A stretch of DNA of 20,941 nt. Source: an uncultured Alphaproteobacteria bacterium (lineage in GTDB: Bacteria; Pseudomonadota; Alphaproteobacteria; CAAHEQ01; UBA3637). Position 1 is the stretch's first letter, and every line of letters begins with the position of its first letter. The notes under the pieces were generated by a model. It was not told the DNA's origin. It ran no database searches and saw nothing but the letters and a program-made list of their open reading frames with translations. The translations under genes and the position numbers were made by a program. The stretch covers positions 1 through 20,941 of the forward strand of contig CALXTZ010000011.1 in the NCBI GenBank assembly GCA_944391545.1, read 5' to 3'. Below, one piece after another: positions 6,890 through 13,287 of this stretch.

Positions 6890-8122
6890 ATGACCCGATT
6901 TTTAAATCACTCAACAGTTACCCCCCCCCCCCGTTTAAAGGATAACGGCCAGTGCCAGAAATTTGATTGTCGCGGCAGTGCGGGCGCTTTCGATTGTTAC
7001 ATTAATGACAAACGATGCGGGTATAGCTGCACCGATGCGGAAGGTCGCTCATGTTCACAAGGATTTTGTTATCCCGAACAATGCACGCCTTATGTCGGAG
7101 AAAACGGTTCTTTTGTCACAACATATAATTGGACGCGATACGGATGTCAGTCTGCGGATAAAAGCATTTCATGTTATCCGACGAAAGAAGCATGGCGATG
7201 CACAGATCCCGTCTACGGAGATTGCTGTACCGGCACTTCTTTCGGTCAATGTGAAACCGGCTCTTGCGATCCGTCCGTTTGTGAAGCTGTTAATGGTCAA
7301 TATGCATCAGCTTTTTTCAGGGGCGGTTGCGAGATAACGGACACAGGGACTTATGTTTTCTGCAACCCGGCCAATTCGGAACATACCATATGGCATTGTT
7401 ATTGGGTAAAAGACACATCTTCTTTTAACAACTGCGGTCGGTGTACGCTTGAAGAATTAAAAAACAGGCATTGTTCCAAAACGCAATCAGATGGAACCGT
7501 CACAGATTGTTTTAACAGAACTTGTCCGTCCGGTATGTCGTGGAATAATGATCTGTCCCGTTGTGTCACATCAGACGGTTTATTCAGCTGTGATGTCAAT
7601 GAAATTTGCTATGTCGGGACAACGGATACCATTTGCGGAAAAGTGTGTACTTTGTTTAATCCCCAAAAATGTGCATACGGTTTATGCCAATATGGCGTAT
7701 GTGATGAATCAAAAGGGTTTTATTATGAAAGCATCACCGGTGTATCCAACTTTAACGCCATGGGATGTGTCAAACATTTTGAAAACGGAGACATCATGGC
7801 TTGTTATTTGCAAGACACCGCTGAATATGGCAAGCAATGCCGCTTGAACGGTCAAATTTGCGGAGCGCACGGATGCGGATATGATGCCACAAACTGCCCG
7901 GTTTATTACATGTCACAATGTGCTCCGAACGGTTTGTGCATGTACGGAAGTCCGGTTGATGCCTGCCTTTGCGACGGAGCAGAAACAAACGGCTATTGCT
8001 GTCCCGAAAAGCATCAGTACATCAACGGTTCGTGTACGCTTACCACCTGCCCGGACGGAGAAGAAGCCGATGAAAACGGCATTTGTCAACCGATCGAAGA
8101 ACCCGCCAATTCGGCAATTTGA
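6890..8122 (+). CDS. Cys-rich paralogue of the pilin-like protein, no signal, with in-frame poly-C switch
   Basis: A 410-residue Cys-rich protein matching the C-terminal part of the protein at 402-2513, starting where that one reads Gly-Gln-Cys-Gln-Arg-Phe-Tyr-Cys. Shared motifs include Cys-Tyr-Ile-Asn-Asp-x-Arg-Cys-Gly (residues 36-44) and a final Glu-Thr-Asn-Gly-x-Cys-Cys module. Three copies of the C-x(n)-C-G-x-x-C module are visible. There is no signal peptide, prepilin leader or membrane segment, and an in-frame stop at 6872-6874 excludes an upstream extension. Codons 11-15 contain 12 C; with 12 the frame is open, with 11 or 13 it stops within a few codons. The 3' end overlaps engB by 37 bp. 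Its base composition resembles the housekeeping genes. It may be a switchable gene, a truncated copy or a donor cassette. Confidence 0.75.
   Translation: MTRFLNHSTVTPPPRLKDNGQCQKFDCRGSAGAFDCYINDKRCGYSCTDAEGRSCSQGFCYPEQCTPYVGENGSFVTTYNWTRYGCQSADKSISCYPTKEAWRCTDPVYGDCCTGTSFGQCETGSCDPSVCEAVNGQYASAFFRGGCEITDTGTYVFCNPANSEHTIWHCYWVKDTSSFNNCGRCTLEELKNRHCSKTQSDGTVTDCFNRTCPSGMSWNNDLSRCVTSDGLFSCDVNEICYVGTTDTICGKVCTLFNPQKCAYGLCQYGVCDESKGFYYESITGVSNFNAMGCVKHFENGDIMACYLQDTAEYGKQCRLNGQICGAHGCGYDATNCPVYYMSQCAPNGLCMYGSPVDACLCDGAETNGYCCPEKHQYINGSCTLTTCPDGEEADENGICQPIEEPANSAI
6921..6932. repeat. Homopolymer C12 tract inside the reading frame
   Basis: Twelve consecutive C starting in codon 11 of the second Cys-rich gene. 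The present length gives the open frame. One C fewer leads to Val then TAA; one C more leads to Phe-Lys-Gly then TAA. Confidence 0.95.
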
Positions 8123-8727
8123 GAACGAACCTCGTCCAAGCCGATGTCTTTTTGAGAACTGGTCACAATGACTTCGGGATAAGCGGCCGTATGTTTTTTT
8201 ATCGCCGCTTCAACTGCTGCCCTATTTTTAGTCAATTCCGTTTTATTCGGCTTGTCACACTTTGTCATGACGACCTGGAAAACCACAGCCGCTTTATCCA
8301 ACATCGTCATCACTTCTTCGTCTTTTTTAGTCACGCCGTGACGCGAATCAATCAACAAAAAGACTCGTCGCAGTGTCGGGCGCCCTTTTAAATAAGTAAA
8401 AACCAACTCGTTCCAAGATTTCACTTGTTTCTCGGGAGCCTGCGCATACCCGTATCCCGGCAAGTCCACCAAATACACCGTATCAGCCAAATCAAAATAA
8501 TTTATTTGTTGCGTCCGTCCGGGTGTTGCAGACGCACGTGCCAAATCCCGCCGGCGTGTCAGACCGTTAATCAAGCTTGATTTACCAACGTTAGAACGCC
8601 CCGCAAAAGCCACTTCGACTTTATCATGCGCCGGCAGTTGATCTAACCGTGCGCATCCGATGAGAAACGTACATGTTTTGGCAAATAAAGCGCGACCGGC
8701 AGCCAGTTGAGCTTCATGCTGATCCAT
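8086..8727 (-). CDS. engB: Ribosome biogenesis GTP-binding protein EngB (YsxC/YihA)
   Basis: A 213-residue GTPase needed for large ribosomal subunit assembly. G1 is Gly-Arg-Ser-Asn-Val-Gly-Lys-Ser-Ser at 43-51. The G2 region is Thr-Pro-Gly-Arg-Thr-Gln-Gln at 68-74, G3 is Asp-Leu-Pro-Gly-Tyr-Gly at 88-93, G4 is Thr-Lys-Cys-Asp-Lys at 155-159 and G5 is Thr-Ser-Ser at 189-191. All are intact and the length is normal. Its ATG overlaps the yidC stop (TAATG), so it is translationally coupled as the last gene of the rpmH operon. Its 3' end overlaps the convergent Cys-rich gene by 37 bp, with no terminator between them that I can see. Confidence 0.95.
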   Translation of the reverse strand: MDQHEAQLAAGRALFAKTCTFLIGCARLDQLPAHDKVEVAFAGRSNVGKSSLINGLTRRRDLARASATPGRTQQINYFDLADTVYLVDLPGYGYAQAPEKQVKSWNELVFTYLKGRPTLRRVFLLIDSRHGVTKKDEEVMTMLDKAAVVFQVVMTKCDKPNKTELTKNRAAVEAAIKKHTAAYPEVIVTSSQKDIGLDEVRSQIAELAGSSIG

Positions 8728-10394
8728 TAATCCACTCCGTACTTATGCATGACATAGCGTTGTTGAATAATCGACAACACATTGCTCCATGTCCAGTAAA
8801 TCACCAACCCGGAAGCAAATCGCCCTAACATAAACATGAACAAAACAGGCATCCAGCGTAAAACCATCGCTTGGTTTTTATCGGCAACCTGCGGGCTCAT
8901 TTTTTGTTGCAAGTACATGGTAATTCCCATCAAAACCGGCCACACGCCGATGTTCAGGAAAGTCGGCACATCCCATGGGATTAAACCGAACAGCGTAAAG
9001 ACTGACGACGGATCCGGCGCCGATAAATCCTGTATCCAACCGAAGAAAGGCGCCTGTCGCATTTCAATGGAAACCGACAACACTTTATAAAGTGAAAAGA
9101 AAATCGGGATTTGAATAAACAACGGCAAACATCCGGATGCCGGATTAACCTTTTCTTTTTTATAAAGCATCATCATTTCCTGGTTCAAACGCATTTTGTC
9201 GTTTTTGTACCGTTCTTGCAAATCTTTTAACTTCGGTTGCAGTTTACGCATTTTCGCCATGCTTTCGTACGATTTTCCCGCAATCGGCAACAGCAACAGC
9301 CGAAGCAATGTCGCAAAAATCAAAATCGCCACACCCATGTTACCGACAAAATGATTTAAGAAACCCAAAATAATCAGGAAAGGCTTTGTCAGGAAATAAA
9401 ACCATCCGAAATCAATCGCTAATTCGAACTTTTCGATCCCCAACTCTTTTTGGTAATCCGCCAGCAGTTTCAGCTCTTTCGGCCCCACAAAGAAATGAGA
9501 CGTATTTGATACGCTCTGACCGGACGGCACCGTCAGAGCCGGCGTGACAAAATAAGCGGAATAAACGTCTTTGCCTTGAACGGATTGATAGGAATAAACA
9601 TTGGAAACATTCTGTAATTTTTGATCAAACGCCAACACAGACAGCCAATATTTTTCCGTCAACCCCATCCAACCGCCGGTTGTTGTGAAGCTTTCTTTTT
9701 GATCGTCTTTCAAATCTTTTAATTTAATTTCACGCAAAGAGCCGTCCAAAACACCGACGAATCCCTCGTGAACGGTAGCCACCTGCGTTTCGGGCGGGTT
9801 TATCCGGACAATGACGCCGTCGGCCGCAAAAGCAACCGGATGAGCCGACGTATTGATAACTTCATCCGAAACGGTAAACATGTATTCTTTATCCAGACGA
9901 ATGATGCGTTTAAACTCAATCCCTTGCGCATTTGTCCACGTCAAAGTAACAGGGGTTTCGGGCGTTAATTCTTCACGATCAGCCGTCCAAAGCGTTTGAT
10001 CATCCGGCATATCAACGCCTTTAGTCAATCCCGTCATGCCGAACGCCGCATAGTAGGAAGGCGTTAATAAAGTCACATCCGGGCTTTCCTTTGCCAGTGT
10101 TTCCTTAAATTGACGCAATGTTAAATGGTCAAAACGAGCGCCTTTCAAGCGAATCGATCCCGTCAGTGTATCGCTTCGAATCGAAATGACCGGCGAATCG
10201 TCTGCTTCCTGCAAAACCGGCAAAATCTTGTTGTCAGCCGTCGGCGTCACAGGCTGTACATCCGCCGGCACCGTCGAAGAGTAAGGTACGGCGCTCGGAA
10301 CGGGATCCGTCGGAAAAAACCACTCAACCCCGAACAAAACAGCCAAAGACAAGACAATCGCCACAGCGACATTTTTAAAATCATTTTTATCCAT
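8727..10394 (-). CDS. yidC: Membrane protein insertase YidC
   Basis: A 555-residue inner-membrane insertase (Oxa1/Alb3 family) that inserts and folds membrane proteins alone or with SecYEG. An N-terminal membrane segment at about residues 7-26 is followed by a large periplasmic beta domain to about residue 330. The conserved insertase core then holds five membrane segments. The conserved Arg of the hydrophilic groove is in the Leu-Leu-Arg-Leu-Leu stretch. It is followed by the charged cytoplasmic hairpin and the Asn-Pro-Ala-Ser-Gly-Cys-Leu-Pro motif. Length and layout are those of the Gram-negative type. Its ATG follows the yidD stop directly, with the ribosome site (AAGGA) inside yidD, and its stop overlaps engB. 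Confidence 0.96.
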   Translation of the reverse strand: MDKNDFKNVAVAIVLSLAVLFGVEWFFPTDPVPSAVPYSSTVPADVQPVTPTADNKILPVLQEADDSPVISIRSDTLTGSIRLKGARFDHLTLRQFKETLAKESPDVTLLTPSYYAAFGMTGLTKGVDMPDDQTLWTADREELTPETPVTLTWTNAQGIEFKRIIRLDKEYMFTVSDEVINTSAHPVAFAADGVIVRINPPETQVATVHEGFVGVLDGSLREIKLKDLKDDQKESFTTTGGWMGLTEKYWLSVLAFDQKLQNVSNVYSYQSVQGKDVYSAYFVTPALTVPSGQSVSNTSHFFVGPKELKLLADYQKELGIEKFELAIDFGWFYFLTKPFLIILGFLNHFVGNMGVAILIFATLLRLLLLPIAGKSYESMAKMRKLQPKLKDLQERYKNDKMRLNQEMMMLYKKEKVNPASGCLPLFIQIPIFFSLYKVLSVSIEMRQAPFFGWIQDLSAPDPSSVFTLFGLIPWDVPTFLNIGVWPVLMGITMYLQQKMSPQVADKNQAMVLRWMPVLFMFMLGRFASGLVIYWTWSNVLSIIQQRYVMHKYGVD

Positions 10395-10640
10395 TTAATG
10401 TTCCTTACGTTCCATAAACACCTCCGGCACCGGATCATACCCTGATCCGCCCCAAGGGTGACATCTTAAAATTCTTTTGCAGGTTAACAGAATTCCTTTT
10501 AAAAATCCATGTTTTTGAATCGCTATTTTCGCATATTGCGAGCAAGTCGGCTGAAATCGACAGCAAGAAACCTTAAACGGAGAAATCAAAACTTGATATG
10601 CGGAAATAAAAAAAAGGCCCAAACGCGCTAAAATGTTCAT
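10395..10640 (-). CDS. yidD: Membrane protein insertion efficiency factor YidD
   Basis: An 81-residue membrane-associated protein that helps YidC-dependent insertion. The family signature is complete: an N-terminal amphipathic segment, Cys-Arg-Phe-x-Pro-Thr-Cys-Ser-x-Tyr-Ala at about 27-37, and the C-terminal Arg-Cys-His-Pro-Trp-Gly-Gly-Ser-Gly-Tyr-Asp-Pro-Val-Pro. A GGAGGG ribosome site precedes the ATG. It lies 11 nt after rnpA and abuts yidC, the standard order. Confidence 0.95.
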   Translation of the reverse strand: MNILARLGLFFISAYQVLISPFKVSCCRFQPTCSQYAKIAIQKHGFLKGILLTCKRILRCHPWGGSGYDPVPEVFMERKEH

Positions 10641-10651
10641 AAGGCCCTCCG

Positions 10652-10996
10652 TTAAACAGAAGCGACGGCGTCGCGCAAATCCTGAACCAGCTCATCAAAG
10701 GGGCGCGTCAACGTCCGAGTCCGCCCGATTATCACATAATCACAGCCTTTTTGACCGATTTCGGGCAGATACAATCGAACGACTTCCCTTAAACGACGAC
10801 GAATACGGTTGCGTTTCACAGCATTACCGACTTTGCGGCTTGTTGTGAAACCAACACGTATTAAGTCATTAAACCGATTATCTTGGGGCCGAACAAGGAC
10901 TTGTAAAATCAATCCCTTTGCCACATATTTGCGGCCCTGTTCAGCAACGCTCACGAACTCTTTGTGTTTCTTCAATCGTACAAGGGGTTGAACCAT
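10652..10996 (-). CDS. rnpA: Ribonuclease P protein component
   Basis: A 114-residue basic protein that binds the RNase P RNA and helps in 5' processing of pre-tRNA. The RNR motif Lys-Arg-Asn-Arg-Ile-Arg-Arg-Arg-Leu-Arg-Glu is at 61-71, preceded by Gly-Phe-Thr-Thr-Ser-Arg-Lys-Val-Gly-Asn-Ala. I use the ATG at 10996; an in-frame TTG directly before it (10999) has slightly better spacing to the AGGGTG ribosome site, so the start could be one codon earlier. It follows rpmH by 33 nt and precedes yidD. Confidence 0.95.
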   Translation of the reverse strand: MVQPLVRLKKHKEFVSVAEQGRKYVAKGLILQVLVRPQDNRFNDLIRVGFTTSRKVGNAVKRNRIRRRLREVVRLYLPEIGQKGCDYVIIGRTRTLTRPFDELVQDLRDAVASV

Positions 10997-11029
10997 CAAT
11001 CGACACCCTTTTGACGTTTTGAACGCCGA

Positions 11030-11164
11030 TTAAGCGGACAAAACTTTACGGCCTTTTTGACGACGGGCGTTCAAAACTTTGCGGCCGCCGACTGTAGCCA
11101 TACGACTTCTAAAACCATGACGGCGAGAGCGAACCAATTGTGAAGGTTGATATGTACGTTTCAT
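11030..11164 (-). CDS. rpmH: 50S ribosomal protein L34
   Basis: A 44-residue, highly basic large-subunit protein with the hallmark start Met-Lys-Arg-Thr-Tyr-Gln-Pro-Ser and a core rich in Arg, Lys and Gly ending in Lys-Val-Leu-Ser-Ala. A GGAG ribosome site precedes the ATG by 8 bases. It is the first gene of the rpmH-rnpA-yidD-yidC-engB operon, a conserved order. No dnaA gene or origin-like DnaA-box cluster is seen next to it. Confidence 0.97.
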   Translation of the reverse strand: MKRTYQPSQLVRSRRHGFRSRMATVGGRKVLNARRQKGRKVLSA

Positions 11165-11206
11165 GGTCATTACTCCAATTGTTAATTAATCCTATAAAGA
11201 GCGCCT

Positions 11207-11235
11207 TTTATAAAGCACTTTTCACAAAATGTCAA
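11207..11235 (-). promoter_or_regulatory. Promoter of the rpmH operon
   Basis: On the - strand TTGACA (11230-11235), a 17-bp spacer and TATAAA (11207-11212): 11 of 12 consensus matches with ideal spacing, the strongest promoter in the window. It fits a highly expressed ribosomal protein operon. The leader would be about 36 nt. Confidence 0.85.
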
Positions 11236-11248
11236 CTGCTTTTTTAAT

Positions 11249-11920
11249 TTATGCGTTTTGCCGTTGTTGATAATGCGCCAAAATCAATGACGGTGTTCGA
11301 TTATGAGCCACTTCCTGGAACATCGCCTGAACTCGATCCGTCCGCTGTTGACGCTCATCAGCCGTCAAAGGACGAGCCTTTTCTTTGTCATCCTGATAGG
11401 CCAATTTAATAAAGTCATCCGCCAAACTCGTCATCAAAGCCACTTCAACCGGCAATAAAGCCAATTGAATGGTTTCTTTTTGTTCACGACGTTCGGCACG
11501 GCGTTTTACTTCTTCGGGCGTCGCGTTGTTATAGTGAGCCGCCCGATTAACGGCACCGTAAGAAACATCCCGTGCAATTTTCAATTGCATCATCACATAA
11601 TGGGCGTTGTCCAATGCCGCTTGAGAATACAGACCGGATTTTTTCATGTCATTGTACATGTCCACGGCAACGATAAAGTCATACATGACATCATCCCGAT
11701 TCGCGTTTAAAGCTTCCATTTCATTGCTGGTAACAACGCCATCGGCAAATACGCCGTTGACCAAAGCATTCACAGCCGCAACGTCACGTTTAGAATCACT
11801 GGCAACGCCGGCATATCGTCCGACGGACGGCGCATGTGATTGTAAGTTCACCTGTTGCCGTTCGGCCAATTGAGAACGTAATTTTGTTTGTTCTGTCGTC
11901 TTATCAAGTGTATTTACCAT
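11249..11920 (-). CDS. Hypothetical protein, all-helical and charged
   Basis: A 223-residue protein with no signal peptide, no membrane segment and no Cys. It is rich in Ala, Gln, Arg, Glu and Asp and looks mostly helical, with many heptad-like stretches. An Ala-Asp-Gly-Val-Val-Thr-Ser-Asn-Glu-Met-Glu-Ala stretch near residues 59-70 faintly resembles calcium-loop or TerB-like helical proteins, but I would not assign a domain on that. The AGGA ribosome site before the ATG and a TTGATT-17-TATACT promoter upstream support a real gene. Its stop is about 14 bp from the -35 of rpmH with no visible terminator, so its transcript may run into the rpmH operon. Function unknown. Confidence 0.75.
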   Translation of the reverse strand: MVNTLDKTTEQTKLRSQLAERQQVNLQSHAPSVGRYAGVASDSKRDVAAVNALVNGVFADGVVTSNEMEALNANRDDVMYDFIVAVDMYNDMKKSGLYSQAALDNAHYVMMQLKIARDVSYGAVNRAAHYNNATPEEVKRRAERREQKETIQLALLPVEVALMTSLADDFIKLAYQDDKEKARPLTADERQQRTDRVQAMFQEVAHNRTPSLILAHYQQRQNA

Positions 11921-11944
11921 TTTATCCTGCCTTTCTCTATAAAC

Positions 11945-11973
11945 AGTATAGGAAATTTATTGACAAAAATCAA
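11945..11973 (-). promoter_or_regulatory. Promoter of the 223-residue hypothetical gene
   Basis: On the - strand TTGATT (11968-11973), a 17-bp spacer and TATACT (11945-11950) lie between the yceD stop and the hypothetical gene. The gene can therefore be transcribed apart from yceD. Confidence 0.6.
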
Positions 11974-11980
11974 GTTCTTT

Positions 11981-12487
11981 CTAATTCTTCAAGGCTTTCA
12001 GTTTTTCAAACGGATTCGGGATTTCTTCTTCGTCAAATCCCTCGTCTTTGTACGAAAAAATCAATTCTTTATTCTTTTTGGGAAACGGATCTAATGCCAA
12101 AGCCAATTGTTGAATAACATACTCGCCAATATCCAATTGATCGCCCGTCAGCGGTTCCGTATCTTCAGCCGCCATATCCAAATCCAATTCAACCTCATCC
12201 GGCGCATCTTTTTCAAAAACCGTTTCAAACGTTCCCGACACATGGCTGTCAAACGCATCCAACGTCACCACACACTGATACGTTACGTCGGCCTCAAACC
12301 GACCGGTCACTTTGACTTGAGTATGTCCCTTCACGTGTACATGCGCCGTCAAGTTTTTCAAACCGACCAACTTTAACCGCCGAGCTATAGCCGTCAACTG
12401 CACCGGTGTAGCCGTTAAATCAAAGGTTTTTCCGGCATCCGGAATGGTTCTGATATCAACAATTTGCGACATTTCCGATTTTATCAT
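11981..12487 (-). CDS. yceD: YceD family protein (DUF177), 23S rRNA accumulation factor
   Basis: A protein of about 168 residues of the YceD/DUF177 family, linked to accumulation of 23S rRNA and, in other bacteria, to the region next to rpmF. Visible family features are the Asp-Leu-Thr-Ala-Thr-Pro opening, the Gln-Cys-Val-Val-Thr-Leu-Asp strand, the acidic loop, and the Asp-Ile-Gly-Glu-Tyr-x-x-Gln-Gln-Leu-Ala-Leu-Ala-Leu-Asp-Pro-Phe-Pro segment. Three in-frame ATG (12499, 12487, 12472) are possible. The first has AAGG directly against it, the second has it at about 11 bases, and the third best matches where relatives begin; I use the middle one. It is divergent from bamE, a common alphaproteobacterial arrangement. 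No rpmF follows here. Confidence 0.85.
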   Translation of the reverse strand: MIKSEMSQIVDIRTIPDAGKTFDLTATPVQLTAIARRLKLVGLKNLTAHVHVKGHTQVKVTGRFEADVTYQCVVTLDAFDSHVSGTFETVFEKDAPDEVELDLDMAAEDTEPLTGDQLDIGEYVIQQLALALDPFPKKNKELIFSYKDEGFDEEEIPNPFEKLKALKN

Positions 12488-12515
12488 TGTTTTTTTCATC
12501 CTTTTCTTCTATATA
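12487..12515 (+). promoter_or_regulatory. Possible bamE promoter in the yceD-bamE gap
   Basis: TTGTTT (12487-12492), a 17-bp spacer and TATATA (12510-12515), about 30 bp before the bamE ATG. The TATATATA stretch is self-complementary, so it could also serve yceD on the other strand; only about 45 bp separate the two genes. Confidence 0.4.
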
Positions 12516-12544
12516 TAGGTTAAGTCATAGCAAAGAAGGGTCAA

Positions 12545-12982
12545 ATGAGCAAGATAAGTTTCTTCATTTTAAGTATTTTTTTGTTAAGTGCCTGTTCTTT
12601 ACCGGTTAATCAGATCGGTGACATGCCTTCAGACAAGCGCATTTCGGCCATTAAGCCCGGCAAACACACCAAAGAAGACGTGACCCGTTTAATCGGCAGC
12701 CCGGCACACATTACGTTGTTTCAGGAAGAATCATGGGTCTATGTCGAATCCAAAGAGCAACAACGGGCTTTTTTGTCTCCCGAAGAAACAAGCCGTCGTG
12801 TCTTGGTTATCACGTTTAAACCGGATGATACCATTGCGAAAATCAGCCGATTGGATTTAAATGACGGCGTGAACGTCCCTTATGACTCCGATGTCACCAA
12901 GTCTTACGGAAAAGACTTAAGCGTTTGGGATGAAATGATCGGCAACTTCGGTCGTTTCCCCGCAAAAGGGCAGCAACAATAA
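12545..12982 (+). CDS. bamE: Outer membrane assembly factor BamE (SmpA/OmlA) lipoprotein
   Basis: A 145-residue lipoprotein of the BAM complex, which folds beta-barrels into the outer membrane. The signal peptide has the lipobox Leu-Ser-Ala-Cys with lipid Cys at residue 17 and Ser at +2. The SmpA/OmlA domain follows, with Ile-x-Pro-Gly-Lys-x-Thr-Lys-Glu-Asp-Val at about 36-46, Gly-Ser-Pro, and a Trp-Val-Tyr-Val-Glu strand. The C-terminal about 40 residues are an extra tail ending in Gln, beyond the short E. coli BamE, as is usual in Alphaproteobacteria. A GAAGGG ribosome site precedes the ATG. It ends exactly where the convergent small gene ends, with no terminator seen. Confidence 0.92.
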   Translation: MSKISFFILSIFLLSACSLPVNQIGDMPSDKRISAIKPGKHTKEDVTRLIGSPAHITLFQEESWVYVESKEQQRAFLSPEETSRRVLVITFKPDDTIAKISRLDLNDGVNVPYDSDVTKSYGKDLSVWDEMIGNFGRFPAKGQQQ

Positions 12983-13180
12983 TTATTTAAACGAAAGCGG
13001 AACAACAACCCGGCCGAATTGTGTTTGAAATTTTTTGGATTTACGCACATCCGCCGCTTTGACCTGCACCACTTCTCCGCTGATGGTTGTATAACTGATT
13101 TCGTTAATAACCGGCGCCTTTTCGATATGATAAGAAAAACGTCCTTTTTCTTTATCGATGTTCCATTTTAAAATTTTCAT
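12983..13180 (-). CDS. Small hypothetical protein (65 residues)
   Basis: A 65-residue soluble protein without Cys, signal peptide or membrane segment. It appears to be a compact beta-rich fold: an N-terminal Trp-Asn-x-Asp-Lys-Glu-Lys-Gly-Arg-Phe-Ser-Tyr strand pair, a Thr-Thr-Ile-Ser-Gly-Glu-Val-Val-Gln-Val hairpin, and a basic C-terminal stretch. I recognise no family. It is supported by a near-perfect ribosome site, a promoter with 17-bp spacing, and a stop that abuts the bamE stop without overlap. The organisation argues for a real gene; the function is unknown. Confidence 0.7.
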   Translation of the reverse strand: MKILKWNIDKEKGRFSYHIEKAPVINEISYTTISGEVVQVKAADVRKSKKFQTQFGRVVVPLSFK

Positions 13181-13184
13181 GACA

Positions 13185-13192
13185 CCCTCCTT
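13185..13192 (-). promoter_or_regulatory. Strong ribosome binding site of the 65-residue gene
   Basis: AAGGAGGG on the - strand, 4 bases before the ATG at 13180. It is among the best matches to the anti-Shine-Dalgarno sequence in this window and is the main support for the small gene. Confidence 0.75.
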
Positions 13193-13210
13193 TATCAGTT
13201 CTTTTATTTA

Positions 13211-13239
13211 ACTGTATGCCGAGTTGAGATGAAAGTCAA
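13211..13239 (-). promoter_or_regulatory. Promoter of the 65-residue gene
   Basis: On the - strand TTGACT (13234-13239), a 17-bp spacer and TACAGT (13211-13216): 9 of 12 consensus matches. It is divergent from, and close to, the promoter of the methyltransferase gene. Confidence 0.55.
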
Positions 13240-13252
13240 CACCCAAAAGGTC

Positions 13253-13281
13253 TAGACTTTTTTGGAAAATCTTCTTACACT
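13253..13281 (+). promoter_or_regulatory. Promoter placing the transcript start at the methyltransferase ATG
   Basis: TAGACT (13253-13258), a 17-bp spacer and TACACT (13276-13281). Only six bases separate the -10 from the ATG at 13288, so the first transcribed base would be at or within a base or two of the start codon. No Shine-Dalgarno element is present. This predicts a leaderless mRNA. Confidence 0.5.
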
Positions 13282-13287
13282 ACCCGC

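Noticed and set aside
11030..11248. Replication origin next to rpmH
   Set aside because: rpmH lies near the origin in many bacteria, but I see no dnaA, no cluster of DnaA boxes and no long A/T-rich unwinding region; the gap is occupied by the rpmH promoter.
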